Shown one piece after another: positions 26,403 to 36,470 of a stretch of 64,000 bases of DNA. Below the pieces are notes generated by a model, which did not search any database, had not been told where the DNA came from, and saw only the letters and a program-made list of their open reading frames with translations. The translations under genes were made by a program, and so were the position numbers. The stretch spans positions 930,001 to 994,000 of the forward strand of contig NZ_CAJPUX010000001.1 in the NCBI RefSeq assembly GCF_905397285.1, in the 5' to 3' direction. The DNA comes from Cupriavidus plantarum (GTDB lineage Bacteria > Pseudomonadota > Gammaproteobacteria > Burkholderiales > Burkholderiaceae). The first letter of the stretch is position 1; each line of letters begins with the position of its first letter.

Positions 26403-29400
26403 TTATCGGGGATACGCGCCCGAGCGATCCTGCACCGGTGCCGGACGCGACTTGCCGTCGTCCACCTTGGTCACCTGCGGATCGGCCCAGGAGCCCGTCA
26501 CGCGGTAATGCTGCGTGAACACCTTCGAGAACTCGTCGGCGAACAGCAACTGCGCGGCCAGCGTGCCGATGCCGAGCACGGGGTTGATGAACGCGGCGGC
26601 CACCGACGTCGTGGCCGCGTTGATGCGCGGCACCACTTCCACGTCGAGGTCCTGCGTCTCGCGCGGCAGGTTGGCCGAGCCCGTCATCGAGGCGTTCAGC
26701 TGGTTGCTCTTCATGCGGAACGATTCGATCGTCGCCACGCCGTTCTCGATCGTGCCGTTGCCGCTGATGTCGTCGAACACCGTGCCGCGGCTCGTTACGC
26801 TGCGGAAGTCGAGCGTCGCGAAGCGCAGCAGGCTCTGCAGGCTGAGCACGCCGAGCAGTCGCGCGGCACCCGGATCCACGCTGAGGATCTGGCCGTTCTC
26901 GAGGTGCAGCGCCAGCTTGCCCGACAGCGACGGATAGTCGATGGACAGTGGCGACCCCCTCCAGTACACGCGGCCTTCGAGCGAACCGTTGCCGTCGCGC
27001 AGCGTGTGGGGCATGCCCATGCGGTCCAGTATCGCGCCCGCGTCGCGGATATCGAGCTTGAAGTTGAGCAGCGTGCGGCGCGCGCTCGCGTCGGCGCCGG
27101 CCGGGTTGTCGCGCAGCCGGCGCGGCAGGCGCCACGTGCCGTTGCCCGTGAACGTGCCGCCGGGCTGCTCGATCGTGAGCTTGTCCAGCGTCCACACCGA
27201 ATCCGCGCCCTCGACCGCCGTATGCGCGCGCAGTTCGACCTTGCCGTAGTCGCGGCCGTGGAGCACGAACTGGTCGGCAACGAGGTCGATGGCCGGCAAT
27301 TCGTCGATATTGCTCGCCATGGTGTCGGTCACGTGACCGTCGTCGCTGGCGTCGGGAATGTCGAGGCGCGCCAGGCGCACGTTGAGCGCGCCCGATGGCG
27401 AGCTGGCGTCGCGGCGCCACTGGGCGGTACCGTGCACCTGCTTCGCGTTCATCTTCATGTCCCAGCCCCCGCGCGCGCGGTCGGCGTCGAACGTCACGTC
27501 GTCGAGGTTGCGCCCGAAGGCGTCGACGGTGCGCGCGCGCACGGTGATGCGTTCCGGCAGGAACGGCGAGCTGCGATCGACATGGCCGCCCGGTGCCGGT
27601 GTGTCGGTGCCGCCGGTGGCATCGAACACGCTGCGCCACTTCGCGATGTCCAGATGGTCGGCGATGAAGGCCGCCGCCACGCCGCTTGAAGGCTGTGGCG
27701 CGGGCTGCTGGAGGCCGATGCCGCCGGAAATGACCTCGGGCGTGTCCCCACGGTGGAGCACGTAGCGGACGTTGAGTACGTTGCCGTACTGGACCAGCAT
27801 TTCGTCGGGGGTTTCGGCGTTGTTGGCAGCGTTGTTCGCAGTGTTGTTCGCAGTGTTGGCGCCATTCACGCCGGCCGCCTTGCCGCCCGGCAGCGGGCGC
27901 AGTTCGAAGCGCAGCGGCACGTCCTGCGCGGCGGTCTTCGCGAGCGGCGCGGGCAGGTCCACGGCCATGCCGTTCAGGTCCGTGGCCACCTGCACCTGCA
28001 GGCGCTTGTCGCGCACGCCGACCACCGCCGAGTAGGGCGTGGCGCCGTCCAGCCGCGCGCCGAGCGCGCCCATCGACGATGCGGCCAGCGCATCGCGGAT
28101 GCCGGCGGCGGACGCCGTGCCGCTGACGGTCACGCGCGTGCTGCTGTCCGGCTGCGTGCCGCCGGCGAGGCGCGCCTCGCCTCCGATGAAACGCCCGCGC
28201 ATATTGTCGAGCCGGAAGCCATGCTCGTTGAAGGCGATGGTCCCCGTCGTGCCGCTCAGTTGCGGAATCTCCGGCATCAGCACGATGTCGTTGCCCGGGA
28301 AGCGGAACTGCCCGTCGACCTTCGAGTTCGCCGCATGGTCCAGCGGCATGTCGAGCTTGAGCTTCAGCTCGCCGTTGCCCTGGCCCTTCGCAGTGTCCGT
28401 CACGCCCCCGATCCAGTTGCGGACCGGGCTCGCCGCCACGTAGCGCAGGAAGGCCGGCAGCGAACCCTGGCCGGTACCTTCCACGCCGAGATGGCCCGTG
28501 TCGCTGAGGTCATCGATCTGGCCGTTGACGTCGTGCAGCGTCACGCCCGGAATGCCTTGGACCGCCGCGCGCTTGATCGTGAACGACATGGCGTTGCGCT
28601 GGAACACGAGGTGCCCGTCGATCTCGCTGAAGTCGGGCCATGCTTTGCCGCCCGTGGGACCGGTTTCGTGCGGGGCAACCTGATAGCTCACGCGATGCAT
28701 CGGCACGTCCACCCGGAAATCGCCCGCCTTCTCGTTCGGCGCGTGGAACGGAAAGTGGAAGAGGTCGCCGCGTACGAGGAACTTGACGTCCGATGCATCG
28801 CCGCCGACCAGCGCGCCCGCCAGATACTGCCGCGTGTGCGGCATCGAGAGCGGCAGGTAGCGCGGGATGCGGGCGGCCTGCACGCGCGCGAGCTCGCCCG
28901 ACATGTCCGCGATACCGCTCGCGCCGTCGCCGCCCGCGCGCCAGCTGCCGCGCAGCGTACCCGCCACGTCGGCGTTGGCGAAGCGGAGCCCTTCGGTGCG
29001 GATGACGAGCTTGTCCTGCTCGTGCGTCCAGCGGACCTCGCCCGCGAGCTCGTCGAACGGCACGCGCGGATCCTCGAACAGGCCGGGCAGGATCAGCGTC
29101 GCGCCTGCGCTGTCCACGCGCGCGGTGCCCTGGCGTTCGTCGAAGCTGAAGCTGCCGGAGAGGCGCGAGAACCCCGGCGTGCCCACGCGCGGATGGCCGT
29201 CCGCCGACATCGCGGGCACGGCGGGCTGGCCGTTGACCGAGACGCCGCGCAGCGTGCCCTGCACGGTGTAGTGGGGCGCGCGCGGCCGGCTGTCGAGCAG
29301 GCTCGCGCGCTCGCGCGCCCAGGCGATGTCGAGGTTGTCGATATGGCCGGCCGGCTGCAGCGCGCGAAGCTGACGCAGCATCTCCGTATCGATCGGCATC

Positions 29401-30803
29401 GACGTGGCCAGCGCGCGCACCGTATTGAGGTCGAACGTTGGCGCCTTGAGCGCGAACTTGCGCAGCACGCCCTGCTTGTCGCGGTTCCAGTCGATCGTGA
29501 CCTTGCGCATGCCTTCGCGCAGGCCCGGATCGGATGCGCTCGGCGGTCCGGCGATCGGCTCGGCCTGCCACAGCAGCGTGTCGATGGTCAGGCGGTTGTT
29601 GCCCGCGCGGTCGGCGCTGTGAATCAGGTACGCCTGCGCGTTGGCGAGCTTGAGCGGCGAGGGCGCGCCCGTGAGCTGCAGGTCCACGGCGCCGGCGCGT
29701 AACCGCGTCTGGCTGCGCTGGATGTTGCCGGCGCGGAAGTCCACCGTGCCGCTCATGCTGAAGGTACCGCTATCCACCTTGTCGAAGATCGGCAGGTAGC
29801 GCTGCACCACGGGCAACTGCACCTGCGTGAAATCCCAGTCGGCCTGGCCGTTCCAGTGCATCCAGTTGCCGGGGTCGTGCAGATAGTCGTGTCGGAAGCT
29901 GGCCTGGATCACCAGCGGCTGCGGCGCCAGCGCCGTGCTGCGCGCTTCCAGCCGGAGCGTATGGTGACCGCCGTCGCGCAGCGCGCTGAAGTGGATGTCG
30001 GCCACGTCGAGCTGCGGTAGGCCCGCGCGTTCGTCGAGCCAGCGCAGATGGCCGTTCGTCAGTTCGATGCTGCCCTGGCTCATGACCCAGTTCAGAAAGC
30101 GGTCGTCCCCGGCCGTGCTCGCCCGCGTCTCCACGGGCACGCCCGCCACGAGGAGAACCCCATCGGAGGTCCGGCGGATCAGCACGTCGGTGCCGCTAGC
30201 CTTGACGCTCGCAAACTGCAAGCTCAGCCCGGCCAGCGACTGCCAGGCCAGCGTGCCGTCGAGCGTGCCCGTTTCCATCAGCACCCGCTGCTGGGGGTCC
30301 ACGGCGCGCACGTTGCGCGCGCGGAAGGCCGGATGCCAGCCGTCCCAGAAGGTGTCGAGTTCGCCAATCGTGAACTGCGCGTGCAGTTCGGTGGAGGCCC
30401 GCTGCTCGAGCCATTTGCGCGCCTCGTGCGCCTGCGGCCACAACACGAAGCGGACGAGCATGCCGATGGCGAGCGCCAGCACCGCGAGCAGGATCGCCAC
30501 GCGGATGGCCATGCGCAGCAGCCAGCGCCAGCACGGATGGGCGGCCGCCGCGCGCAGCGCGTGCCAGAAACGGCGCGGCAGCGCGCGGAGGTATCCACCT
30601 GCGTGCGCGCGCCAGCCGCCGGGGGAAGTCGGGGAGGGCGTATTCAAACCGGGCAAACCGGAAGCGTGAGGCGATGCGGGGCGCGCGCCCGCCGTCGGGG
30701 ACGGCAGCACGGCGGCGGCGTTTTCGTGACCCCGGTTGCCCGGGCCGCCCGCGCGCGCAGGGGTCGCGGAACCGTCGGCGGAGGCGGAGGGGCGGCTGGA
30801 CAT
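26403..30803 (-). CDS. yhdP: YhdP family AsmA-like envelope protein
   Basis: 1466 residues. YhdP proteins are very long AsmA-like proteins anchored in the inner membrane that span the periplasm and take part in phospholipid transport to the outer membrane. Seen: a proline-rich cytoplasmic N-terminus (about 1-90), one membrane segment at about 97-121, and a long beta-rich periplasmic region ending in the DUF3971/AsmA-like part (LPRETQDLDVEVVPRINA, NPVLGIGTLAAQLL). First gene of the yhdP-nitrilase-tldD operon. Divergent from glnE with 62 bases between. Confidence 0.92.
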   Translation of the reverse strand: MSSRPSASADGSATPARAGGPGNRGHENAAAVLPSPTAGARPASPHASGLPGLNTPSPTSPGGWRAHAGGYLRALPRRFWHALRAAAAHPCWRWLLRMAIRVAILLAVLALAIGMLVRFVLWPQAHEARKWLEQRASTELHAQFTIGELDTFWDGWHPAFRARNVRAVDPQQRVLMETGTLDGTLAWQSLAGLSLQFASVKASGTDVLIRRTSDGVLLVAGVPVETRASTAGDDRFLNWVMSQGSIELTNGHLRWLDERAGLPQLDVADIHFSALRDGGHHTLRLEARSTALAPQPLVIQASFRHDYLHDPGNWMHWNGQADWDFTQVQLPVVQRYLPIFDKVDSGTFSMSGTVDFRAGNIQRSQTRLRAGAVDLQLTGAPSPLKLANAQAYLIHSADRAGNNRLTIDTLLWQAEPIAGPPSASDPGLREGMRKVTIDWNRDKQGVLRKFALKAPTFDLNTVRALATSMPIDTEMLRQLRALQPAGHIDNLDIAWARERASLLDSRPRAPHYTVQGTLRGVSVNGQPAVPAMSADGHPRVGTPGFSRLSGSFSFDERQGTARVDSAGATLILPGLFEDPRVPFDELAGEVRWTHEQDKLVIRTEGLRFANADVAGTLRGSWRAGGDGASGIADMSGELARVQAARIPRYLPLSMPHTRQYLAGALVGGDASDVKFLVRGDLFHFPFHAPNEKAGDFRVDVPMHRVSYQVAPHETGPTGGKAWPDFSEIDGHLVFQRNAMSFTIKRAAVQGIPGVTLHDVNGQIDDLSDTGHLGVEGTGQGSLPAFLRYVAASPVRNWIGGVTDTAKGQGNGELKLKLDMPLDHAANSKVDGQFRFPGNDIVLMPEIPQLSGTTGTIAFNEHGFRLDNMRGRFIGGEARLAGGTQPDSSTRVTVSGTASAAGIRDALAASSMGALGARLDGATPYSAVVGVRDKRLQVQVATDLNGMAVDLPAPLAKTAAQDVPLRFELRPLPGGKAAGVNGANTANNTANNAANNAETPDEMLVQYGNVLNVRYVLHRGDTPEVISGGIGLQQPAPQPSSGVAAAFIADHLDIAKWRSVFDATGGTDTPAPGGHVDRSSPFLPERITVRARTVDAFGRNLDDVTFDADRARGGWDMKMNAKQVHGTAQWRRDASSPSGALNVRLARLDIPDASDDGHVTDTMASNIDELPAIDLVADQFVLHGRDYGKVELRAHTAVEGADSVWTLDKLTIEQPGGTFTGNGTWRLPRRLRDNPAGADASARRTLLNFKLDIRDAGAILDRMGMPHTLRDGNGSLEGRVYWRGSPLSIDYPSLSGKLALHLENGQILSVDPGAARLLGVLSLQSLLRFATLDFRSVTSRGTVFDDISGNGTIENGVATIESFRMKSNQLNASMTGSANLPRETQDLDVEVVPRINAATTSVAAAFINPVLGIGTLAAQLLFADEFSKVFTQHYRVTGSWADPQVTKVDDGKSRPAPVQDRSGAYPR

Positions 30804-30865
30804 GGGCAGATTATCCGACAATACTAGCCGCTCTCCAAAGTGGTCCAGCACGAAAAGTTAATGGA

Positions 30866-33800
30866 ATGACTGCCATCGATCCGACAGGTTCCGCACCGGC
30901 GGCCGGCGATCCGAACGCGGACCCGAACATCGAGCCCAACATCGAGGCCAACATCGGTCCGCGCGGTGATTCGAACCCCGCGCAGTATGACGCGAGCGTC
31001 ACTTCCGCCGCGCTCGGCAATATGGCCGAAGGCGCGTTCGCGACCATGCCCGCAATGGATCCGTCGCGTCTCGATGGCGAGGGCCACGTATTGTACTCGG
31101 CGGCCTATTCCCATTACGCGCGCCGCGTCCTGCAGGCGCGCCCGGAGGTCGCAGAGGTCGTAACGCGGGCGGCCGCCGCGCCGCTGACACGCGCGTGGAT
31201 GGAGGCGCGTCTCTCGGCGCTGCACGAGCCCGCCGCCGATGTCGATGCCGCCGCGGGCCGGGCGCTGCGCCGGCTGCGTGCCGAGGTCATGTGCGCGATC
31301 GTCGAGCGCGACCTGCGCGGCGCCGCCACGCTGGCCGAGGTCACGGGCGCGATGACGGACCTCGCGGAACTCGCCATTCAGCACGGCCTGCACGTGCTCG
31401 GCGACGACCTTGCCGCGACCTTCGGCCGGCCCACGTGCCAGCAGGGCAGCGAGGTGCAGGAACTGGTCGTGGTCGGCATGGGCAAGCTCGGCGGCCGCGA
31501 GCTCAATGTGTCGTCGGACATCGACCTGATCTTCCTCTACGACGAGGACGGCGACACCCAGGGCGGCACGCGCTCGCTGTCCAACCACGAATATTTCATC
31601 CGGCTCGGCCGGCGCCTGATCAACCTGCTGTCCGAAGTCACCGCGGATGGCTACGTCTTCCGCGTGGACATGCGACTGCGCCCGAACGGCGACGCGGGGC
31701 CGCTCGTGTGCAGCCTGGGGATGCTCGAGGAATACCTGATCGTGCAGGGTCGCGAGTGGGAGCGCTATGCGTGGATCAAGGGCCGGATCGTCTCCGCGCA
31801 GGACTCGCCGCATGCCCAGCGGACGGCGGCCCTGCTCGAGCGGCTGACCACGCCGTTCATCTTCCGCCGCTACCTCGACTATGGCGTGATCGCGGCCATC
31901 CGGTCGCTGCACGCGCAGATCCGGGCGGAAGCGGCCAAGCGGAGCGGCGGGCTGGCCGGCCACGGGATGAACCAGCGCTCGTTCAACATCAAGCTCGGGC
32001 GCGGCGGGATCCGCGAGATCGAATTCATGGCGCAGGTCTTCCAGCTCATTCGCGGCGGGCAGGACCCCGCGCTGCGCGTGCGGCCGACGCTGGAAGTGCT
32101 GGCGGTGGCCGTGGAGCGCAACCTGCTGCCGGCGGGGCAGGCCGAGCAACTCGCCGATGCCTACCGCTTCCTGCGGCAGCTCGAGCACCGCCTCCAATAC
32201 CGCGACGACGCGCAGACGCACCATCTGCCCACCGCGCCCGAGGAGCAGCATGCCGTGGCGTTGTCGATGGGCTGCGAGGACTGGCAGGCGCTGCTGGAGC
32301 GCATGCATGCGCTGCAGCAGCCCGTGGCGCAGCAGTTCGAGGCGACCTTCGCCGATCCGTACGCGGAGGGCGACACGCAGCCGGCCGAGGAACTGTGGCC
32401 GGAACTCGTTCGCGAGGAAGCCGCCACGCGCGCGTCGCAGGAGGGTCCCGACGAGACCGATCCGGAATCGACGCCGTGCCAGCGCCTGCAGGCCGCCGGG
32501 TTCAGCGACTGCACGGGGCTCTACGACCGCCTGCGCGCCATCGCCACGTCGGTCCGCTACCGCGCGTTGTCCGAGACGAGCCGCGCGCGCTTCGATCAGC
32601 TCGTGAACCGCGCGCTCGACCTTGCCGCGCGGCAGGAGGATGCGGACAGCACGATCGCGCGCTTTCTCGATTTTCTCGACGCGATCAGCCGGCGCGCGTC
32701 GTACCTGTCGCTGCTGTCCGAGTATCCGCAGGCGATGGATCGGGTCGCCCACACGCTGCACGCGTCGCGCTGGGCCGCGGCCTACCTCACGCGTCACCCG
32801 CAACTGCTCGACGAACTGCTCGACAGCGATGCGCTGGCCGGCGCGCCGGACTGGCCCGCCTTCCGTCAACGCCTGGCCGATCGTCTGGCCGCGTCGGACG
32901 GGCAGGTGGAGACGCAGATGGACATCCTGCGCCGCGAGCACCATGCCGAGACGTTCCGCGTGCTGCTGCAGGACCTGCGCGGCACGCTGACCGTCGAGCA
33001 GATCGCGGACCGGTTGTCGGATCTGGCCGATGCGATGCTCGAAGTCACGCTGCAGGCCGTGTGGCGGCAGCTCGCCACGCGTCATACGGAGACGCCGCGC
33101 TTCGCGGTCATCGCGTATGGGCGGCTGGGCGGCAAGGAACTCGGGTATTCGTCGGACCTCGACATCGTGTTCCTGTACGACGATCCGCACGAGCGCGCGC
33201 CCGAGGTCTACGCGGCCTATGCGCGGCGGCTCATCACCTGGCTCACGAGCCATACCGCGGCCGGCATGCTGTTCGACGTCGACACGCGGCTGCGGCCCAA
33301 TGGCGAGGCGGGTCTGCTCGTCACAAGCTTCGATGCGTTCCGCCGCTATCAATTCCGCGAGGGGGACAACACCGCATGGGTCTGGGAGCATCAGGCGCTC
33401 ACGCGCGCGCGCTTCTGCGCGGGCGATGCCGAGATCGGCGCGCGCTTCGAATCGCTGCGGCAGGACGTGTTGTGCCAGCCGCGCGATGCGGACGCATTGC
33501 GCGCGGAGATCGTCGAGATGCGCGGCAAGGTGTCCGACGGGCATCCGAACCCGACCGCGCTGTTCGACCTCAAGCACGATCGCGGCGGCATGGTCGACAT
33601 CGAATTCACGGTGCAGTACCTCGTGCTGCTGCACAGCCGGGCGCATCCCGCGCTGACGCGCAATGCGGGCAACATCGCGCTGCTGCGGATCGCGGGGGAA
33701 CTGGGCCTGATCGATACCACGCTCGCGGGAGAGGTCGGCGATGCGTACCGCCTGTTCCGCGCGCGCCAGCACCAGCTTCGCCTCGACGGCCATGCGCAGG

Positions 33801-33880
33801 CGCGCGTGCCGCCGGCCAGCGTCGCCAACGAGACCGCGCGCGTGCGGGCGCTCTGGACGGCGGTGTTCGGCGATGGCTGA
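30866..33880 (+). CDS. glnE: bifunctional glutamine synthetase adenylyltransferase/deadenylase
   Basis: 1004 residues. Controls glutamine synthetase by adding or removing AMP. Two nucleotidyltransferase domains are visible: LNVSSDIDLIFLYDED in the N-terminal half (deadenylation) and LGYSSDLDIVFLYDDP in the C-terminal half (adenylation), each followed by DMRLRPNG or DTRLRPNGEAG. The first 70 or so residues are an unusual extension with a NADPNIEPNIEANIGP repeat before the first helical block (VLYSAAYSHYARRVL). The ribosome-binding site at 30866 is weak. Confidence 0.94.
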   Translation: MTAIDPTGSAPAAGDPNADPNIEPNIEANIGPRGDSNPAQYDASVTSAALGNMAEGAFATMPAMDPSRLDGEGHVLYSAAYSHYARRVLQARPEVAEVVTRAAAAPLTRAWMEARLSALHEPAADVDAAAGRALRRLRAEVMCAIVERDLRGAATLAEVTGAMTDLAELAIQHGLHVLGDDLAATFGRPTCQQGSEVQELVVVGMGKLGGRELNVSSDIDLIFLYDEDGDTQGGTRSLSNHEYFIRLGRRLINLLSEVTADGYVFRVDMRLRPNGDAGPLVCSLGMLEEYLIVQGREWERYAWIKGRIVSAQDSPHAQRTAALLERLTTPFIFRRYLDYGVIAAIRSLHAQIRAEAAKRSGGLAGHGMNQRSFNIKLGRGGIREIEFMAQVFQLIRGGQDPALRVRPTLEVLAVAVERNLLPAGQAEQLADAYRFLRQLEHRLQYRDDAQTHHLPTAPEEQHAVALSMGCEDWQALLERMHALQQPVAQQFEATFADPYAEGDTQPAEELWPELVREEAATRASQEGPDETDPESTPCQRLQAAGFSDCTGLYDRLRAIATSVRYRALSETSRARFDQLVNRALDLAARQEDADSTIARFLDFLDAISRRASYLSLLSEYPQAMDRVAHTLHASRWAAAYLTRHPQLLDELLDSDALAGAPDWPAFRQRLADRLAASDGQVETQMDILRREHHAETFRVLLQDLRGTLTVEQIADRLSDLADAMLEVTLQAVWRQLATRHTETPRFAVIAYGRLGGKELGYSSDLDIVFLYDDPHERAPEVYAAYARRLITWLTSHTAAGMLFDVDTRLRPNGEAGLLVTSFDAFRRYQFREGDNTAWVWEHQALTRARFCAGDAEIGARFESLRQDVLCQPRDADALRAEIVEMRGKVSDGHPNPTALFDLKHDRGGMVDIEFTVQYLVLLHSRAHPALTRNAGNIALLRIAGELGLIDTTLAGEVGDAYRLFRARQHQLRLDGHAQARVPPASVANETARVRALWTAVFGDG

Positions 33881-33904
33881 GTGGCGGGATGGCCGCGGTG
33901 CGCG

Positions 33905-34588
33905 ATGACGGCTGACGGGAGGCCTCCGGCCGAGCCGGGAGGCGCAACCTCCGCGCCTTCCGCTACGCCCGCGACGCTCGCTACTCCCGCCCCGGGGCGG
34001 ACCCACACTGGCACGGGTCCGATGGCAGCGACCGTGGCAGGTGTGGCCATCGTGTCCGCGCTGTTCACGTTCGTCCCCTGGCTCCATGCCCACGGCTTGT
34101 ATCTGCGCGACGCGGTGCGCGCGGACGGCGAGTGGTGGCGCGTCGTGACGGCGATGTGGGTCCATCTCGGGTGGAAGCACTGGCTGACCGACGTGGCCGC
34201 GTGCAGCGGCCTGCTGTTGCTCATCGCGCGGGAAGCGCGGCCGCGCGAGCTGCTCGCCGTGCTGACGATCTGCGGCGTCGCCACGCAGGTGGCGATGCTT
34301 CAGATGCCATCGATCGGATGGTACGGCGGCCTGTCGGGCGCGCTGCACGGCGTGGCGCTCTGGGGCGGCCTGCGGCTACTTCAGGCCGCGGGCCTGTCAC
34401 GCGTGATCGGCGTGGCGATGTGCGTCGCCGTATTGGTCAAGGTATGGGCCGAACAGTCATGGCTGGCCGCCATCGTATTCGACCCATCGTGGGGCTTCGG
34501 CGTCGTGCGCGCTGCCCACGCCGCCGGCGCGGTGGCCGGCCTTGCGTGCTGGATCCTGCAGGAGTGGTGGAGCAACCGCCGGCGTTGA
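33905..34588 (+). CDS. rhombosortase (rhomboid-family intramembrane protease)
   Basis: 227 residues, about six membrane segments. Rhomboid-like features: WWRVVTAMWVHLGWKHWLTD (residues 77-96), the nucleophile Ser144 in GGLSGALHG and the catalytic His205 in RAAHAAGA. The small size and the adjacent GlyGly-CTERM protein point to rhombosortase, which cleaves and processes GlyGly-CTERM tails of secreted proteins. Start is uncertain: a GTG at 33881 directly follows the glnE stop, and an ATG at 34022 begins just before the first membrane segment. Convergent with its presumed substrate, 45 bases apart. Confidence 0.85.
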   Translation: MTADGRPPAEPGGATSAPSATPATLATPAPGRTHTGTGPMAATVAGVAIVSALFTFVPWLHAHGLYLRDAVRADGEWWRVVTAMWVHLGWKHWLTDVAACSGLLLLIAREARPRELLAVLTICGVATQVAMLQMPSIGWYGGLSGALHGVALWGGLRLLQAAGLSRVIGVAMCVAVLVKVWAEQSWLAAIVFDPSWGFGVVRAAHAAGAVAGLACWILQEWWSNRRR

Positions 34589-34633
34589 ACGCGCCGCCGG
34601 CCGTCTGCCAACCCCCGCCAGCCTCTACCTGAC

Positions 34634-36355
34634 TTAACGGCGGACCCAGCCCCTGCGCCGCAGGGCAAATCCCACCGCACCGCCCACCGCGAGCAACACC
34701 GCCAGCCACGGCGCGACGGCACCGCCGCCACCGCCGCCGCCGTTGCTGCTGGTGTCCGTCACAGGCTGCGCGGCCGTGGGCGGCGTCGCCGTCGCAGGCG
34801 GTGTCGGCGCGAGGGCGACCGCCGCGTCCGCATCGAGCAGCCCCGCGCCGCAGACCGCCGTGGAGGTCCGCATGCAGAACGTATTGGCGGGATGCGGCCG
34901 CGCGGAGGTCTTCAGCGTGGCAATGATCTGCGCGGGCGTCAGCGAAGGATTCACCGCGAGCATGAGCCCGATCACGCCCGACACCATCGGCGTGGCAAAG
35001 CTCGTGCCCTGCGCCGAGGACACGTTGTACGTCGTCGGCGTCGAGGTGCCGTCATTGGCGAGCGTGCGAATCACCGACTGCCCGCCCACGCACGCACCGT
35101 TCTGCACCCTGGAGTTGCCGCAGCCGCCGCCCGGCGCGCTGATCGCGACCTCGGGGCCCACATTGGCATAGCTCGCGTTCTCGCCGTCGTTCGCATGCGC
35201 GGTCACCGCGATCACGCCCGCGCAGTCGGCCGGGGCTTCGACGCCGCCCGCCACCTGCCCAGGCGCCGCATTGCCCGCGGCCGCGACGACCACGGCGCCG
35301 CGCGCGGTCAGGTCGTTGATCGCCTGCTGCTCGACGGAGCTGCACGTTCCGCCGCCGAGGCTGACGTTGATCACGCGCGCCGGCGTCGGGTTGTCGGGCA
35401 CGCCGGGCACCGACAGGCCGCCGGCCCAGCGCATGCCATCGACGGTGTCCGACAGCTGCGCGCCGCAGCGTCCGGAGACGCGCACCGGCAGGATCTGCGC
35501 ATTCCAGTCGACGCCGGCGATATTGGTGCCGTTGTTCGTCACGGCGCCCAGCACGCTGGCCACGCGCGTGCCATGCCACGTGCTCGGTACCGCCGTGTTC
35601 ACGGTGCCATCGGAACACACGGTACCGACCGGTTCGTTATCGCCGGGGTCGCGCGGATCGGCATCGCGGCCGTCGCCGTCGTTGGACACGACGGGCTGCG
35701 TGATGAAGTCGTAGCCGGGAATGATGCGGCTCACCAGATCGGGGTGGGGCAGATACCCCGTATCCACCACCGCGATCACCACGGCGTTGCTGCCGCGCGT
35801 CCGGTCCCACGCCTTGGGCAGATTGACGCCGCCCACGGCCTGTTGCGGCGAGCCAAGGTAAATCTGATTCGGCACGAACTCCGGATCGTTCGGCGTGGTG
35901 TCGTGCACGCGCAGCCAGCGGTCGGGTACCGCGTCGGCAATGCGCGGATCCTTGCGCAGCCGCGCGGCCACGGCTTCGGGGTCCTCTCCGGAGGCATTCG
36001 ACACCGACAGCAGTTGCAGCGCGCCGCCCATCTTGCGCTTGACGGCCAGCGCGACGCCGGTGCTGTCCTGCACCTGCTGCATGCGTCTGGCGGTCTCGGC
36101 CGTGTTGTCGGAAGGGGCCTGCCCGTCGCGCCACCGGACGATGTAGTTGCCCGTATAGTTGACCGCATGCCGGGGCGCCGTCTTGAGCGCGACGGTGGTG
36201 TCGGCGTGCGCGGCCATTGGCACGGCCAGCGAGGCGGCCGCGGCCAGCATGGCCATGGAGGTGAGCACCACACGGCCAACATGCCACCGCCGCCATCGGC
36301 TGGGGCGTTGTGCAATGCTTGACCAGGACATTGACTGCGGCGCTGCTGTGGGCAT
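34634..36355 (-). CDS. secreted S8 family serine protease with GlyGly-CTERM tail
   Basis: 573 residues. The start at 36355 has a strong AGGAGG site. Order: long N-terminal signal (membrane part about 29-49, cut near AHAD), propeptide-like domain (about 67-152, I9-like: YIVRWRDG ... LRKDPRIADAVPDRWLRVHD), subtilisin domain with Asp198 (VVDTGYLPHPDL), His261 (STWHGTRVASVLG), Asn361 and Ser452 (QGTSFATPMVSG), a Pro/Thr linker, and a C-terminal tag at 539-573: GGGGGGG, a hydrophobic segment, then RRRGWVRR. This tail is the GlyGly-CTERM signal removed by rhombosortase, which is encoded just beyond. Eight Cys in the catalytic region could form disulphides. Confidence 0.93.
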   Translation of the reverse strand: MPTAAPQSMSWSSIAQRPSRWRRWHVGRVVLTSMAMLAAAASLAVPMAAHADTTVALKTAPRHAVNYTGNYIVRWRDGQAPSDNTAETARRMQQVQDSTGVALAVKRKMGGALQLLSVSNASGEDPEAVAARLRKDPRIADAVPDRWLRVHDTTPNDPEFVPNQIYLGSPQQAVGGVNLPKAWDRTRGSNAVVIAVVDTGYLPHPDLVSRIIPGYDFITQPVVSNDGDGRDADPRDPGDNEPVGTVCSDGTVNTAVPSTWHGTRVASVLGAVTNNGTNIAGVDWNAQILPVRVSGRCGAQLSDTVDGMRWAGGLSVPGVPDNPTPARVINVSLGGGTCSSVEQQAINDLTARGAVVVAAAGNAAPGQVAGGVEAPADCAGVIAVTAHANDGENASYANVGPEVAISAPGGGCGNSRVQNGACVGGQSVIRTLANDGTSTPTTYNVSSAQGTSFATPMVSGVIGLMLAVNPSLTPAQIIATLKTSARPHPANTFCMRTSTAVCGAGLLDADAAVALAPTPPATATPPTAAQPVTDTSSNGGGGGGGAVAPWLAVLLAVGGAVGFALRRRGWVRR

Positions 36356-36470
36356 CTAGGCCTCCTGTGTGTGTTTCAGCGACAGCGTAAGGTAGGGCGA
36401 GTGAGCGCGGTGGACTTCAAACTTCCGTTTTTTGACTTTGTTGCGCGTTTCGAGCGTTTCCCATGCCTGG

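Noticed and set aside
27753..29702. A 649-residue open frame opposite yhdP
   Set aside because: Shadow frame with no motifs; yhdP on the other strand has the expected membrane anchor and C-terminal family blocks.
30824..34348. A 1174-residue open frame opposite glnE
   Set aside because: It is antisense to clear glnE domains, has Arg/Gln/His-rich composition typical of GC-rich shadows, and shows no motif.
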